From contig JAFGED010000202.1 in NCBI GenBank assembly GCA_016931785.1, forward strand, positions 1-49,649: DNA of 49,649 nucleotides, read 5' to 3'. Source of the stretch: Anaerolineae bacterium (GTDB lineage Bacteria; Chloroflexota; Anaerolineae; B4-G1). The notes under the pieces are model-generated. The model saw only the letters and a list, made by a program, of their open reading frames with translations. It did not search any database and had not been told where the DNA came from. The translations under genes were made by a program, and so were the position numbers. Shown here piece by piece: positions 7,382 to 15,731 of the stretch. Positions within the stretch are counted from its first letter, which is position 1. Every line of letters begins with the position of its first letter.

Positions 7382-8449
7382 CTATATGGGTAACTCGAGA
7401 CTGACCCTTGTACCACGGCCCACGCTGCTGTCGAAGTGGATCCGCCCTCCCAGCATCTCTACTCGCTCACGCGTCACCGCCAAGCCCAGCCGGTCCGCAT
7501 CGGGTGAGGTAAGCGCTTCGGTGAGCTCAAACCCGCTGCCATTGTCCTCGACCGACACCCGGGCCAGATCATCCCCCAGGTCGAGGCTGATCTGAATACT
7601 GCTGGCATGGGCATACTCAGCCGCATTGTTGAGCAGCTCCTGAATAAGCCGGAAGATGGCCACTTCCTTATGTGGTTCCAGTCGCCGTTCCTTACCCGTG
7701 ATAGTCAAATTGGTCACTATCTCGCTGTTTTCTGCAAAGCCGTCCACATAACGTCTCAGGGTAGGCACTACCCCAAGATCATCGAGCATCATCGGGCGTA
7801 GATTGAGGATGAATCCCTTCACTTTCTGGAAGGTACCCGCCACCGCATTCTTCAGATTGACCAGCTCGGTTCGTGCCCTATCGGCATCGGTATCGAAAAG
7901 ACGCTCGCAAATTTCTGCCTGAAGGATAAGGTTGGTCAAAGACTGTGCCGGGCCGTCATGCATCTGCCGGCTGAGCCGCTGCCTCTCACGCTCCTGTGCC
8001 TCAATGATGCGCACGGCAAGCGGCTGCAAGGGCCCGCCCGCACCCGCCGCCTCATCTCCATCCTCTCCAGCACCCCGAGATCCGTACTGTGCCTGATCGG
8101 CGACATCGAGCACGCTGTGTAGCCTGTCGAGATAGCGCGTTAGGCTGCGCTGGTTGCTCTGCAGTTTTTCCAACTGCCCGCGCATAGTAAAGAGCCGTTG
8201 CTGTGTATCCGAGACGGCCACGTACGCCTCACGAATATCCTCCCGCGGCACCGTGTCCAACGACGCTTCAACTTGCCGCAGCTTGTTGGTCACCTGCGTA
8301 TTGCGCTGCGAGAGTCGCTCCACCTCGGAAGTCGTCTGTTGAATGAGCAGGTCGACCTCCTTGAGCTCGCTCTGGGTCTGCTTGTAATCTTTGCCGATCT
8401 CGTCCAACAACTGCTCAAATGTTTTGCCGGTCTGCGCTGTAGTCACCAT
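7382..8449 (-). CDS. Cytoplasmic sensor histidine kinase, DegS/NarX-like (HisKA_3)
   Basis: 355 residues, no membrane segment, so a soluble sensor like DegS. The N-terminal 115 residues are Gln/Leu/Glu-rich with heptad spacing, a long coiled coil that probably carries the signal. A Gly/Ala-rich linker (about 123-140) precedes the dimerisation and phosphorylation helix, with the phospho-acceptor in RLSRQMHDGPAQ (His about 164). The HATPase domain follows: N box ELLNNAAEYAHA, G1 VEDNGSGF, and GLAVTRERVEMLGG. The gene lies 20 bases after its response regulator, with an AGGAG ribosome-binding site, so the pair is co-transcribed. The Flp pilin gene lies downstream on the same strand and is a possible but unproven target. 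Confidence 0.9.
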   Translation of the reverse strand: MVTTAQTGKTFEQLLDEIGKDYKQTQSELKEVDLLIQQTTSEVERLSQRNTQVTNKLRQVEASLDTVPREDIREAYVAVSDTQQRLFTMRGQLEKLQSNQRSLTRYLDRLHSVLDVADQAQYGSRGAGEDGDEAAGAGGPLQPLAVRIIEAQERERQRLSRQMHDGPAQSLTNLILQAEICERLFDTDADRARTELVNLKNAVAGTFQKVKGFILNLRPMMLDDLGVVPTLRRYVDGFAENSEIVTNLTITGKERRLEPHKEVAIFRLIQELLNNAAEYAHASSIQISLDLGDDLARVSVEDNGSGFELTEALTSPDADRLGLAVTRERVEMLGGRIHFDSSVGRGTRVSLELPI

Positions 8450-8469
8450 GTGTTCACTCCTGCGTTCGT

Positions 8470-9174
8470 CTAGTGTCGGCTATACCCCTTCTCGCGCAGG
8501 GGTACCCAGCCATGCCGAAGTGCATAGACAGCTGCCTGCGTCCGATCCGCCACCCCCAGCTTACCCAAGATAGCAGTCATGTGGTTCTTGACCGTCTGGT
8601 GGCTGATTCCCAAGTAATACGCGATTTCCTTATTGCTCATCCCCTGAATGACCAGCTCTAGAATTTCCATCTCGCGGGGAGAGAGCGGCGCAAAACACGA
8701 CTCATCCTCCTCAAACCCACCGCCGCCGAAACGCCGAAACTCCTCCAAGAGCCAATCGCCGATGCCATCTTCATCGAGCACCTTGCCGCCGATGACGTAT
8801 TGCCCCTGACTGACTTGACGGATGACGTCCACCAAACGCTCTGGGCTGACGTCCTTGGCGTGAAAAGCCGAAGCCCCTGCTCGAACCGCGTGATAGACCT
8901 GTTCTTCATCGTCGTAGGCGGTGAGCATGATGACGGTGATCTCGGGACAATTCGTCTTGACCTTGCGCGTGGCCTGCAGGCCATTCAGTTTCGGCAGATT
9001 GATGTCCATCACCACAACGTCAGGAAGAAGCTCCTGCGCCACCTCAACAGCCTCTTCGCCATCGCCAGCCTCACCAATGATATCCAGATCGCCGTGGGAA
9101 GCCAAGACGTTCCGCAAGCCTTGCCGGAAGACCGGATGGTCGTCCACAATCACTACCTTGATCTTGTCTGCCAT
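8470..9174 (-). CDS. Response regulator, NarL/DegU type (REC + LuxR HTH)
   Basis: 234 residues. The receiver domain spans about 1-125: acidic pair VDDHP, phosphorylatable Asp about 57 in VVMDINLP, switch Thr in VIMLTAYDDE and conserved Lys in AFHAKDVSPE. A linker of about 40 residues leads to a C-terminal LuxR-type helix-turn-helix, LSPREMEILELVIQGMSNKE, with recognition helix HQTVKNHMTAILGKLG. It is phosphorylated by the adjacent kinase and binds DNA as a dimer. A -10/-35 pair lies upstream and GGGAGG precedes the ATG. The regulon is unknown. Confidence 0.93.
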   Translation of the reverse strand: MADKIKVVIVDDHPVFRQGLRNVLASHGDLDIIGEAGDGEEAVEVAQELLPDVVVMDINLPKLNGLQATRKVKTNCPEITVIMLTAYDDEEQVYHAVRAGASAFHAKDVSPERLVDVIRQVSQGQYVIGGKVLDEDGIGDWLLEEFRRFGGGGFEEDESCFAPLSPREMEILELVIQGMSNKEIAYYLGISHQTVKNHMTAILGKLGVADRTQAAVYALRHGWVPLREKGYSRH

Positions 9175-9222
9175 GTGCCGCCTGCCCTCCCGCGCAAAAC
9201 ATCTCCTCGCTGTTCATCATAG

Positions 9223-9252
9223 AGTATACCACATGATGGGGAAGATGCGCAA
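9223..9252 (-). promoter_or_regulatory. Promoter of the two-component operon
   Basis: Minus strand: TTGCGC (9247-9252), 18 bases, TATACT (9223-9228). The ATG is about 48 bases downstream. Confidence 0.5.
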
Positions 9253-9267
9253 ACAAGGAAAAGGACC

Positions 9268-9369
9268 GGGGTGCATTTGCCCCTGGGGCGGCGGGCAATC
9301 GGCTTCCAGCAAAATAGGCGCAACACACGCTTGCGAATCTCGTTTTTGTGCAGCGGGCTTGGATGCCCC
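9268..9369. repeat. About 100-bp dispersed element (copy 2), in the 9175-9552 intergenic gap
   Basis: It begins GGGGTGCATTTGCCCCTGGGGC and carries the interior motifs of the 5624 copy (GGCTTCCAG, AAATAGGC, AACACACGCTT). The right end (GGATGCCCC) is a degenerate version of the inverted end. The gap from 9175 to 9552 thus holds the regulator promoter, this element, and a palindromic repeat copy; no gene is supported. Confidence 0.55.
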
Positions 9370-9426
9370 AAAGGACAAACACACCCAAAGGACCGGGGCG
9401 CCTTTCGAATGGAGCAGCAACCCTGT

Positions 9427-9551
9427 GAAGATCCCCGGCGCTTTGCGCCGGGGATCTTCCTAAGGGAAAAGCCCTTGGGGACCGCCGCCCCAAAATCCCC
9501 CGCTTTGCCATTCACCCCCACCACAAGCAGTGGGGTTTCTAGCTTTTCCCC
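9427..9551 (-). repeat. Modular palindromic repeat, copy B (abuts a stop codon)
   Basis: Order on the plus strand: GAAGATCCCCGGCGC / GCGCCGGGGATCTTC palindrome, CCTAAGGGAAAAGCCC, a GGGG..CCCC palindrome, AATCCCCCGC, a CCCCAC..GTGGGG palindrome, then AGCTTTTCCCC. It ends one base before the TGA (9553-9555) of the DUF2079 gene. Unlike copies C and D its flanks (GT left, AT right) do not match. The minus-strand 123- and 146-aa track ORFs crossing it are repeat-derived. Confidence 0.8.
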
Positions 9552-9552
9552 A

Positions 9553-11232
9553 TCAAGGCCAACAAGGCCGATCTTGCTCGACTAGATCAGCCACGTAGGC
9601 CAACACGGCCTCTGTTTCTCCCTCAGCAGGTTCTCCCCGCTCAAGCAGTAGAATGCGCCCAGCCCAGTACCGCACACGAAAGTCGCCAGTGCCCATAATC
9701 TGTGTAACGATCTCCCCGTAGCTTGCGCGCGGGTCTGGAGCCGGGACGACCCTGCAATCCACCAAGTCAAATAACACATAGTCCACCATCTCCAGGTGAT
9801 CCAGCCGAAGCGGGGCAGGATACTCCAAAGCCACCAACACGCGGCGGTCAGCGAGTTGCGGCCCCAAGCGATTGACCGTGGCGACACCTGCATCGGGAGG
9901 AATCTGCGCCAGCGCCTCCGCAATCTGATCGTGGTGGGGTTCAGGCTGGAACATCCCCTCTCGAGCGTAGAGACAGATCGGGTTGAGGGCAATGTTGATA
10001 CCCAGCGTACCAAACACCATAAACGCAAGCCCCAAACGGTAGAGGCGGAGTCTGCCAGGGCGATGCAGTCGCCGCAAACCCTCAGACACCGCCAAGAAAA
10101 ACCAGGGGATCAGCACCGCAGGGTACTGGTAACCGACAGAGTGGAACGCCGGGCGCTCCCCCAGCAAGAGATAGGCCAGTGAAGGCAACGCCACTAGAAA
10201 GGAAGTGAAGCTCCCCGGCGCTTTGCGCCGGGACTTCCTAAGGGAAAAGCCCTCGGGGGCTGCCGCCCCCAAATCTCTCGCCTTGCCATTCACCCCCACC
10301 TCTTGCGGTGGGGTTCTCTGGCTTTTCCCCGTAGACCCCAGAAAAGGAAGAAATCCCAAGGGTAGAAACAGGTGAATCAAGTAGAGGGCAATCGTCTCAA
10401 AAGACGCGCTTCCTATGGGCTGCGCGGTTCCTCCTTGATCAGAGCTTACTCCTCCCAACAGCTTGATCCATAGCTGCCAGAAGCGATACGGCTGCCCCTC
10501 GTTGAAGGTGGGGATAATCAAGCCAAAACACAAAATCGCCCAGACTCCAGCCAGGATCACGAGCCCCAGTCCAACCCGCCGTCTCTTTCCCCACAAAAGA
10601 TTGACCACTCCCCACACTGCTATGGGGATCACCAACTCCTCCTTGACAGACAGGGCCAGCAACACGGCAACCCAGAAAAGGGCCGTTCGCTCTTCATGCA
10701 AAGCCCAATAAGCCAAAAGTATCAGAGGGACGGAAAAAGCGACAGGATGAAAATCCACCAGGTTGAGAAAGCCCAACGCAGGATAGGCCAGATAGCAACA
10801 AGAGACGATGAACGCCGCCCACGCATCCCCCGTCTGCTTGTGGACGACACAATAGAGCGGGAAAGCCGCCAGACCGAGAGCCACGCTCTGCAGGATGAGC
10901 AGCAAACGCGGATCCGGCCACACCCGATAGAGGGGCGCCAAGAAAAGCAGGATCGGGCGAACGTGGTTGCCCAAATAGCTGCCGATGAGCCCTGCGTTTG
11001 TCGCCCGATCTATGGAGGTCTCGAACCAGCGCCCGTGGGCCGTGTTCCAGGTCACCTGGGCCATGATGCCCAGGTCGAAAGTTGAGGAATAGAAATTGTT
11101 GTGCCTGACGACAGACAGCGCGCTGAAAGCAACCACATAAACCAGAATCAGCGGCAAAAGCAAGAGCCAAACTCGAGCTTTATGGCGAAACACAGCACCC
11201 CTTTGCGATGAATCTACTAACCACAAAACCAT
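9553..11232 (-). CDS. DUF2079 polytopic membrane protein carrying an in-frame repeat insertion
   Basis: 559 residues with about ten hydrophobic segments. DUF2079 hallmarks are near the N-terminus: VVRHNNFYSSTFDLGI, QVTWNTAHG, GSYLGNHVRPILLFLAP. DUF2079 proteins have GT-C-like topology and are presumed membrane glycosyltransferases; no activity is established for this one. Compared with its paralogue at 32941 it has an extra segment of 42 residues (from GKSQRTPP to RKAPGSFT, encoded at 10207-10332) between PLGFLPFLGS and FLVALPSLAYLLL. This is repeat copy C. The C-terminus (DLVEQDRPCWP) matches the paralogue, so the protein is otherwise complete. The start is uncertain: ATG at 11232, or GTG at 11193 preceded by AAAGGGGTG. 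Confidence 0.88.
   Translation of the reverse strand: MVLWLVDSSQRGAVFRHKARVWLLLLPLILVYVVAFSALSVVRHNNFYSSTFDLGIMAQVTWNTAHGRWFETSIDRATNAGLIGSYLGNHVRPILLFLAPLYRVWPDPRLLLILQSVALGLAAFPLYCVVHKQTGDAWAAFIVSCCYLAYPALGFLNLVDFHPVAFSVPLILLAYWALHEERTALFWVAVLLALSVKEELVIPIAVWGVVNLLWGKRRRVGLGLVILAGVWAILCFGLIIPTFNEGQPYRFWQLWIKLLGGVSSDQGGTAQPIGSASFETIALYLIHLFLPLGFLPFLGSTGKSQRTPPQEVGVNGKARDLGAAAPEGFSLRKSRRKAPGSFTSFLVALPSLAYLLLGERPAFHSVGYQYPAVLIPWFFLAVSEGLRRLHRPGRLRLYRLGLAFMVFGTLGINIALNPICLYAREGMFQPEPHHDQIAEALAQIPPDAGVATVNRLGPQLADRRVLVALEYPAPLRLDHLEMVDYVLFDLVDCRVVPAPDPRASYGEIVTQIMGTGDFRVRYWAGRILLLERGEPAEGETEAVLAYVADLVEQDRPCWP
10207..10332 (-). repeat. Modular palindromic repeat, copy C, inserted in frame in the DUF2079 gene
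   Basis: The core 10207-10330 (124 nt) is flanked by GT on both sides (10205-10206 and 10331-10332). Core plus one GT is 126 nt, exactly 42 codons. Deleting it rejoins TCT-ACT-TCC (S-T-S) and gives the sequence expected from the 32941 paralogue. It has the same modules and orientation as copies B and D: CCCCGGCGC palindrome, CTAAGGGAAAAGCCC, GGGGGC..GCCCCC, AAATC, CCCCCACC..GGTGGGG, GGCTTTTCCCC. Confidence 0.88.
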
Positions 11233-11261
11233 CGCGCTTGATTATCAGCCTTTAACAAATC

Positions 11262-11399
11262 CTAACAAGCTTTCTCAATCCTCATCCCCAGGTCGAAAGT
11301 AAACGAGTAGAAATTGTCGTGCTTCAAGACGGACAACGCACTGAAAGTCACGATGTAGATCAAAACCAGTGTCCAGAGCCAGCCCGGCGATTTGTTCAT
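11262..11399 (-). pseudogene. Remnant of a DUF2079 gene (N-terminal 40 codons only)
   Basis: A 45-codon reading frame begins MNKSPGWLWTLVLIYIVTFS and continues ALSVLKHDNFYSFTFDLGM, then runs into RIEKAC and a stop. The second part is nearly identical to the N-terminal hallmark of the DUF2079 proteins at 9553 (ALSVVRHNNFYSSTFDLGI) and 32941 (TLSIVKHDNFHSFTLDLGI). The rest of the gene is absent. It is too short for the ORF track. It most likely marks a duplicated or deleted third member of the family. Confidence 0.8.
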
Positions 11400-11404
11400 A
11401 CGAC

Positions 11405-12973
11405 TCAATCGATACGGCGGTAGACTTCCTGTTCGTCAATAACGGTCTCTAAAGCGTACTTTCCCTCCAGTTCCGTGTAAAGCCAATCAGCCCTTGGAAT
11501 GTTATTGCTCTCTCCAAGAATAACGTACTTTGTTCGCGGTGAAAAGATACGTTGATACGGCCCAGTAGCATCCGCGTAAATAGGCCATAGTACATCAATA
11601 GCACAGCGACGATCCGCCAGGTAGTAAATCTGAGTGTCCCCAGACCAATAATAGATGTAGTCAGATGGCGAGGTGCGCGCCGCTACATAGTCGGCCAATT
11701 CTTGCACACGTATCAAGCCCTTTCCACCAATTGCCCCTTTAAGCACAAAGTCATGCCATGTGTCTGGGCCAAATTTATACGCAAGATAGCAATAGTAGTA
11801 GTTATAGTTCAACACCACGCTAAAGGACAACACCAACACCACCGACAGCATCAGAAACGCCAGCACAGCGAAGCGGGTCACCCGCGAGCGGCTTTTTCCA
11901 ACACGATACAACCTGAGCAAGAACCACGCTGCTAGCAGCACCAGGGGTGGAAGTACGAGCAAATAGTAATGGGAAAAGTAAGTGCGCGTAATACCTGCCT
12001 CTAGAAAAGAAATCGCATACCACGCCACGACGTAGAATTCAGTCAAACACTGCCTATACTGCTTATAACGCCCAAGAAGCAAATTAGCCGCCGCCATGAC
12101 CGAGCCGGTGATGCTGAATATCACAAGCGCGACGTTGTTTTCGGACAAGCCGACAAAGGGGAAAAGAAACATATACTCAGGCCCAGGGGAAGCGGCCGTG
12201 CGAAAACTGACATACCCCCTACCCAGCGTGAATACCGCCAGAAACCGGGGCAACAGCCCCACCAATCCAAAATAGATGACGACGGGCAACAGGCCAATCA
12301 CGGCCCCTCCCGCCACCCATAGACCACGCACCACGGTCTCCCGCCACACAGCCCGCTTCGACCTAGCCAACCAAAACTCTACAAACAACACGACGCCAGC
12401 CAGCGCCCAAGGCGAAACATAGACCGCCTTGAATAGGAAGGCTGCCGAACCCAACATGCCCACAAACATAAATTTCCAAGCGGCGGCACGCCGAGCTATC
12501 AGACGTAGCAGGACCAAGACTCCCGCAATTCGCGGCAGGTTGGCAAACAGCTCTATCTCGGCTGTATGTCCAAGCAGATGCACGTGAGAGGAAAGCAAAG
12601 CATAAACACCCGCTGCCAACGCCCCTGCGATCTTGTGCCCTGTCATCAAAAGTCCCAACCGATACAACAAATACACCGTGACGATGGTCCACAAAAGCAG
12701 AAAGAACTTGACAGACCACAGACTGTCCCCAAACAGAGAAAAGGCCAATGCATAGAGATAGTATGTAGCCGGCATGTGGTGGTTGGAATGATGTGTGCCG
12801 TAAAGGGGATCGCCCCGCACGATTTGCCGAGCGTGATAAGCAATCGCCCCGCTATCATTGTCAAACGGCTGTTCCAAAGACGGCGCTCTCAGCAAGGCGA
12901 CCAACAACGCCAACGCAACGACGATGATCCATTCCCTGCTATATCCTAACCTTCCGATCAATTTCTTTATCAT
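11405..12973 (-). CDS. GT-C family membrane glycosyltransferase (PMT/ArnT-like)
   Basis: 522 residues, about eleven hydrophobic segments. The acidic motif of the first outer loop is FDNDSGAIAYHARQIVRG (about 37-54), followed by HHSNHHMPATYYLYAL; Asp in this loop is the usual catalytic base of GT-C enzymes. A soluble C-terminal tail (about 425-522) contains YYWSGDTQIYYLADRR. Donor and acceptor are unknown; the family normally uses polyprenyl-phosphate sugars on the outer membrane face. The start overlaps the methyltransferase stop by 4 bases (ATGA). Composition is more AT-rich than in the 18-30 kb genes. Confidence 0.85.
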   Translation of the reverse strand: MIKKLIGRLGYSREWIIVVALALLVALLRAPSLEQPFDNDSGAIAYHARQIVRGDPLYGTHHSNHHMPATYYLYALAFSLFGDSLWSVKFFLLLWTIVTVYLLYRLGLLMTGHKIAGALAAGVYALLSSHVHLLGHTAEIELFANLPRIAGVLVLLRLIARRAAAWKFMFVGMLGSAAFLFKAVYVSPWALAGVVLFVEFWLARSKRAVWRETVVRGLWVAGGAVIGLLPVVIYFGLVGLLPRFLAVFTLGRGYVSFRTAASPGPEYMFLFPFVGLSENNVALVIFSITGSVMAAANLLLGRYKQYRQCLTEFYVVAWYAISFLEAGITRTYFSHYYLLVLPPLVLLAAWFLLRLYRVGKSRSRVTRFAVLAFLMLSVVLVLSFSVVLNYNYYYCYLAYKFGPDTWHDFVLKGAIGGKGLIRVQELADYVAARTSPSDYIYYWSGDTQIYYLADRRCAIDVLWPIYADATGPYQRIFSPRTKYVILGESNNIPRADWLYTELEGKYALETVIDEQEVYRRID

Positions 12974-14028
12974 TTTCCCTCAGACTTGAGTGACTCGCCC
13001 ACAGACACATCCGGTGCAAAGCCCCCATGCCCGCGCCAGCTGTTCCGGTTGCGCCAGGACAAATTGATGATCTCCATACCGGCTTCATGAAACCATGCCT
13101 CGAACTCCTCTCGCCGTATGTAGAACGCCACCGGTGCGACGAGGTGATCGAAGACAACGTGATGGTTATGTCGAAACCCAAACTGGCCCAGCCAAGCCAA
13201 ATAATCGTTGTATGGCAAAAGCCTGTAAAGCCAATTATCCCTGCCTAAAGCACGCAACGGACGATAGATCAGCCGGACGATCGGATGCAATACGACAGTG
13301 ATAAACCAGGAAAGGGCATAGAGTACGCGGCGGGGCAAACGAGAGGTGAGGAAAACGCGAATCGGGTTGACCACGTTCACTAACCACCCATTCCTCTCAC
13401 GCCCATACACCCACACGAAAATCGTAGCGCCACGTCTCAAATGCCTGACGAGGGCATCGAACCCGGCTTGCGGGCTATCCAAGTGGTGCAGCACACCAAT
13501 GCTGAACGCAAAATCCACTTGAGCGTCTCGGCCAAGTCGCAGCGGCAACCGGTGAATATCCCCTTGGATAACGTGAACGTTGGAGAAATCCCGCGCGTTC
13601 TCACGCGCAGCCTCTACAGCATCACTCGCGTCAACGGCCAATACTTTCGCCCCGAACGCGCTGCTCACAAGTGAAAAGCGTCCCATCCCGCAGCCAGCGT
13701 CCAGAACCACTTTCCCATCAAAGAACTCGGGCTGTATGGGGTGGATCCAATCCAGGAACTGCGCTCGATAAGTCGCCAAATCGTGCAGCTCCCTAAACTT
13801 TTGCCACTCCCACCCAAAGGCGTCCGCCGTCTGCACATTCTTACCGCTCAATGGCTCATCAACGGTTACAAACCGTGGGATGCCACGCAAGATCGGATAA
13901 GACTTCTCACAACGGGAGCAGCGCAATGAACCCGTTTCTATCTCGTCATCCCTCTCAACTTCCACGTGGCATTCGAATGAGGCATAGCATTCCGGGCAGA
14001 CGATATACTCAAGCAGGGCTCGCTTCAC
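12970..14028 (-). CDS. Class I SAM-dependent methyltransferase with N-terminal zinc-ribbon (Trm112-like)
   Basis: 352 residues. The N-terminal zinc ribbon (CPECYASFEC, then LRCSRCEKSYPILRGIPRF, about 11-52) resembles Trm112. The Rossmann domain has SAM motif I VVLDAGCGMGRFSLV (about 107), VLAVDAS, VHVIQGDIHRLPL and FAFSIGVLHHLDSP. A C-terminal part of about 150 residues, with a hydrophobic stretch near VLYALSWFITVVLHPIVRLI, may associate with the membrane. Position inside a glycosyltransferase block suggests methylation of a sugar or lipid carrier, but the substrate is not shown. The start is GTG at 14028 with GAGAGGAAG upstream; the end overlaps the next gene by 4. Confidence 0.88.
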   Translation of the reverse strand: MKRALLEYIVCPECYASFECHVEVERDDEIETGSLRCSRCEKSYPILRGIPRFVTVDEPLSGKNVQTADAFGWEWQKFRELHDLATYRAQFLDWIHPIQPEFFDGKVVLDAGCGMGRFSLVSSAFGAKVLAVDASDAVEAARENARDFSNVHVIQGDIHRLPLRLGRDAQVDFAFSIGVLHHLDSPQAGFDALVRHLRRGATIFVWVYGRERNGWLVNVVNPIRVFLTSRLPRRVLYALSWFITVVLHPIVRLIYRPLRALGRDNWLYRLLPYNDYLAWLGQFGFRHNHHVVFDHLVAPVAFYIRREEFEAWFHEAGMEIINLSWRNRNSWRGHGGFAPDVSVGESLKSEGK

Positions 14029-14070
14029 GTTCTTCCTCTCCCATTGTGCACGTGTGCTTTTGGACTTGCG

Positions 14071-15648
14071 CTACTGCTTTCCCGCATACACATAAACAGG
14101 CCATTGCGCTTCCCCAATCCTTCGTTCCATTTCGTAATTGGCTTCCAAATATTCAAACACCTCTTCCATTTCTGGAAGTATGCCATAGTTCTCGTCAACC
14201 AAGCGCCAGTTACTCCTTTCGACAGAACTAATCGGTGGGATTAACTCGTTAGTCGGCGAGGTGTCAATGATCAAAACGGGCTTGTTTGTCACAATGTCAT
14301 CAAGAAACTCGCTAATCAAGGCCCCATTTTGATAACCAGATGTATACAAGGGGTATTGATAGACAAAGCGCGTAGGCGAGCGCCTGGAAGCCACAAAGTT
14401 GACGCCCGTTTCAGCTCCCCAAACCAAGACATAGTCTTGTGCAGTCGTACAACTCTTGACATATTGTGCTGTTTGATATGTCATAGTCTCACGATTGTTG
14501 GGTAACTCGATCATAATGCAAACGATCTCGAGCAGAAACGGCAAGATAAACACCAAGCTGAGCACGGAGAACACAAAGTTACTAAAGCTCGACCTCTTCC
14601 CTCGAGAAAAAGGATGCCTCGCAAAGCTGCTGCCTAAAAGCGCGTCAAGGATATATCGAAAGAAGCCCGCTAACACCCCAAGTATAGGCAAGCATGCTAT
14701 ATAGTAATGCCTATAAAGCCTGCCAGAAAAGGAACTCGACAAGAATTCAATGAAGAGACCGACGAGCAAAACATCTAGCAGAACTTTTTGTGCCCCGCCT
14801 ATTTTCCTGCCGCGCCATATGTAAAAAGCGACGAGAACATAGACCAAAAATGCCATGGCAGATAATCCAGGTAAGTAAATCAACCCCTCTATGGCAGCCC
14901 TGAATCTATCGGAGAGCGTCGTGCTAGCGTATGCAAAGTTATAGCGGAACACACTGTCCCAAAAATAACCCAGCGCGCCGTGAAGGGCAAAATAACCGAC
15001 GACCACAAGAATAACGCTCGACGCTCCTAGGGCTATCGCGGCGAAAGTCACGAACAAGTTGCGCCATCGACGTTCAAAAACCCGCGTCCACAACAGATAA
15101 ATCCCTACCACTAGCTGTATACCCAATAGATTAGGCTTCAAGAGGAAAGAGACGGCGGCCATTATCCCGATCAGGAATCCCCGCCAGGAGTAGCACCCCT
15201 GTTTCTCCGAAAGCCAGAATAAATAGAGCGTAGCAAATTGAAACGGCAATGCGAACTCTTCCGTGAAATTTCCCCCGCCCAAGACCAAGACCAAACTCGT
15301 CATCCACGCTATTGTCCCGAAAATCGCCGGCCCGAATCCAAGTACCTTTCTCATGAGAACGAATCCCAGCATGCCGGCCAGGTACAGTGACAAAAACTCC
15401 AAAAACCACACTCCCCAAAGAGAACCTCCTCCAATAAGCAACCCAAGCGCGTCGATGTAAAAGATAGCAGGCGGCTTGTGATCCCAGATGTCACGATAGG
15501 GAATTTCCCCCTCCAGGATTCGATCCGCTGTATAGAGAAATGCCCCTGAATCGCGACCCGGCATCACACCAGGTAGAGGCATACTTGGAGCCAAGACACC
15601 GGCGACCAGCACACCTAACATCACAAATAATATGGCTTGTCTGCCCAT
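14071..15648 (-). CDS. GT-C family membrane glycosyltransferase (GT39/GT83-like)
   Basis: 525 residues with about ten membrane segments. The first outer loop has PGRDSGAFLYTADRILEG (about 30-47) and then YRDIWDHKPPAIFYIDAL, the D..(H)KPP pattern typical of ArnT-like enzymes. The C-terminal soluble part begins near YVKSCTTAQDYVLVWGAETG. The gene is AT-richer than the 18-30 kb genes, so it may have a different origin. It lies between asnB (83-base gap) and the methyltransferase (42-base gap), all in one direction. The gap 15649-15731 shows no clear feature. Confidence 0.85.
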   Translation of the reverse strand: MGRQAILFVMLGVLVAGVLAPSMPLPGVMPGRDSGAFLYTADRILEGEIPYRDIWDHKPPAIFYIDALGLLIGGGSLWGVWFLEFLSLYLAGMLGFVLMRKVLGFGPAIFGTIAWMTSLVLVLGGGNFTEEFALPFQFATLYLFWLSEKQGCYSWRGFLIGIMAAVSFLLKPNLLGIQLVVGIYLLWTRVFERRWRNLFVTFAAIALGASSVILVVVGYFALHGALGYFWDSVFRYNFAYASTTLSDRFRAAIEGLIYLPGLSAMAFLVYVLVAFYIWRGRKIGGAQKVLLDVLLVGLFIEFLSSSFSGRLYRHYYIACLPILGVLAGFFRYILDALLGSSFARHPFSRGKRSSFSNFVFSVLSLVFILPFLLEIVCIMIELPNNRETMTYQTAQYVKSCTTAQDYVLVWGAETGVNFVASRRSPTRFVYQYPLYTSGYQNGALISEFLDDIVTNKPVLIIDTSPTNELIPPISSVERSNWRLVDENYGILPEMEEVFEYLEANYEMERRIGEAQWPVYVYAGKQ

Positions 15649-15731
15649 TTCTCGCTCAAACTAAGCCGCCACCCCGCCCTAATCATCATCTTCACAGCTC
15701 AGGCGCGGCCTACCCCTATCATCCGACCAAT

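Noticed and set aside
9153-9524. 123-aa and 146-aa minus-strand ORFs upstream of the response regulator
   Set aside because: They consist of translated repeat copy B and the 9268 element and run into the regulator promoter; no independent gene evidence.
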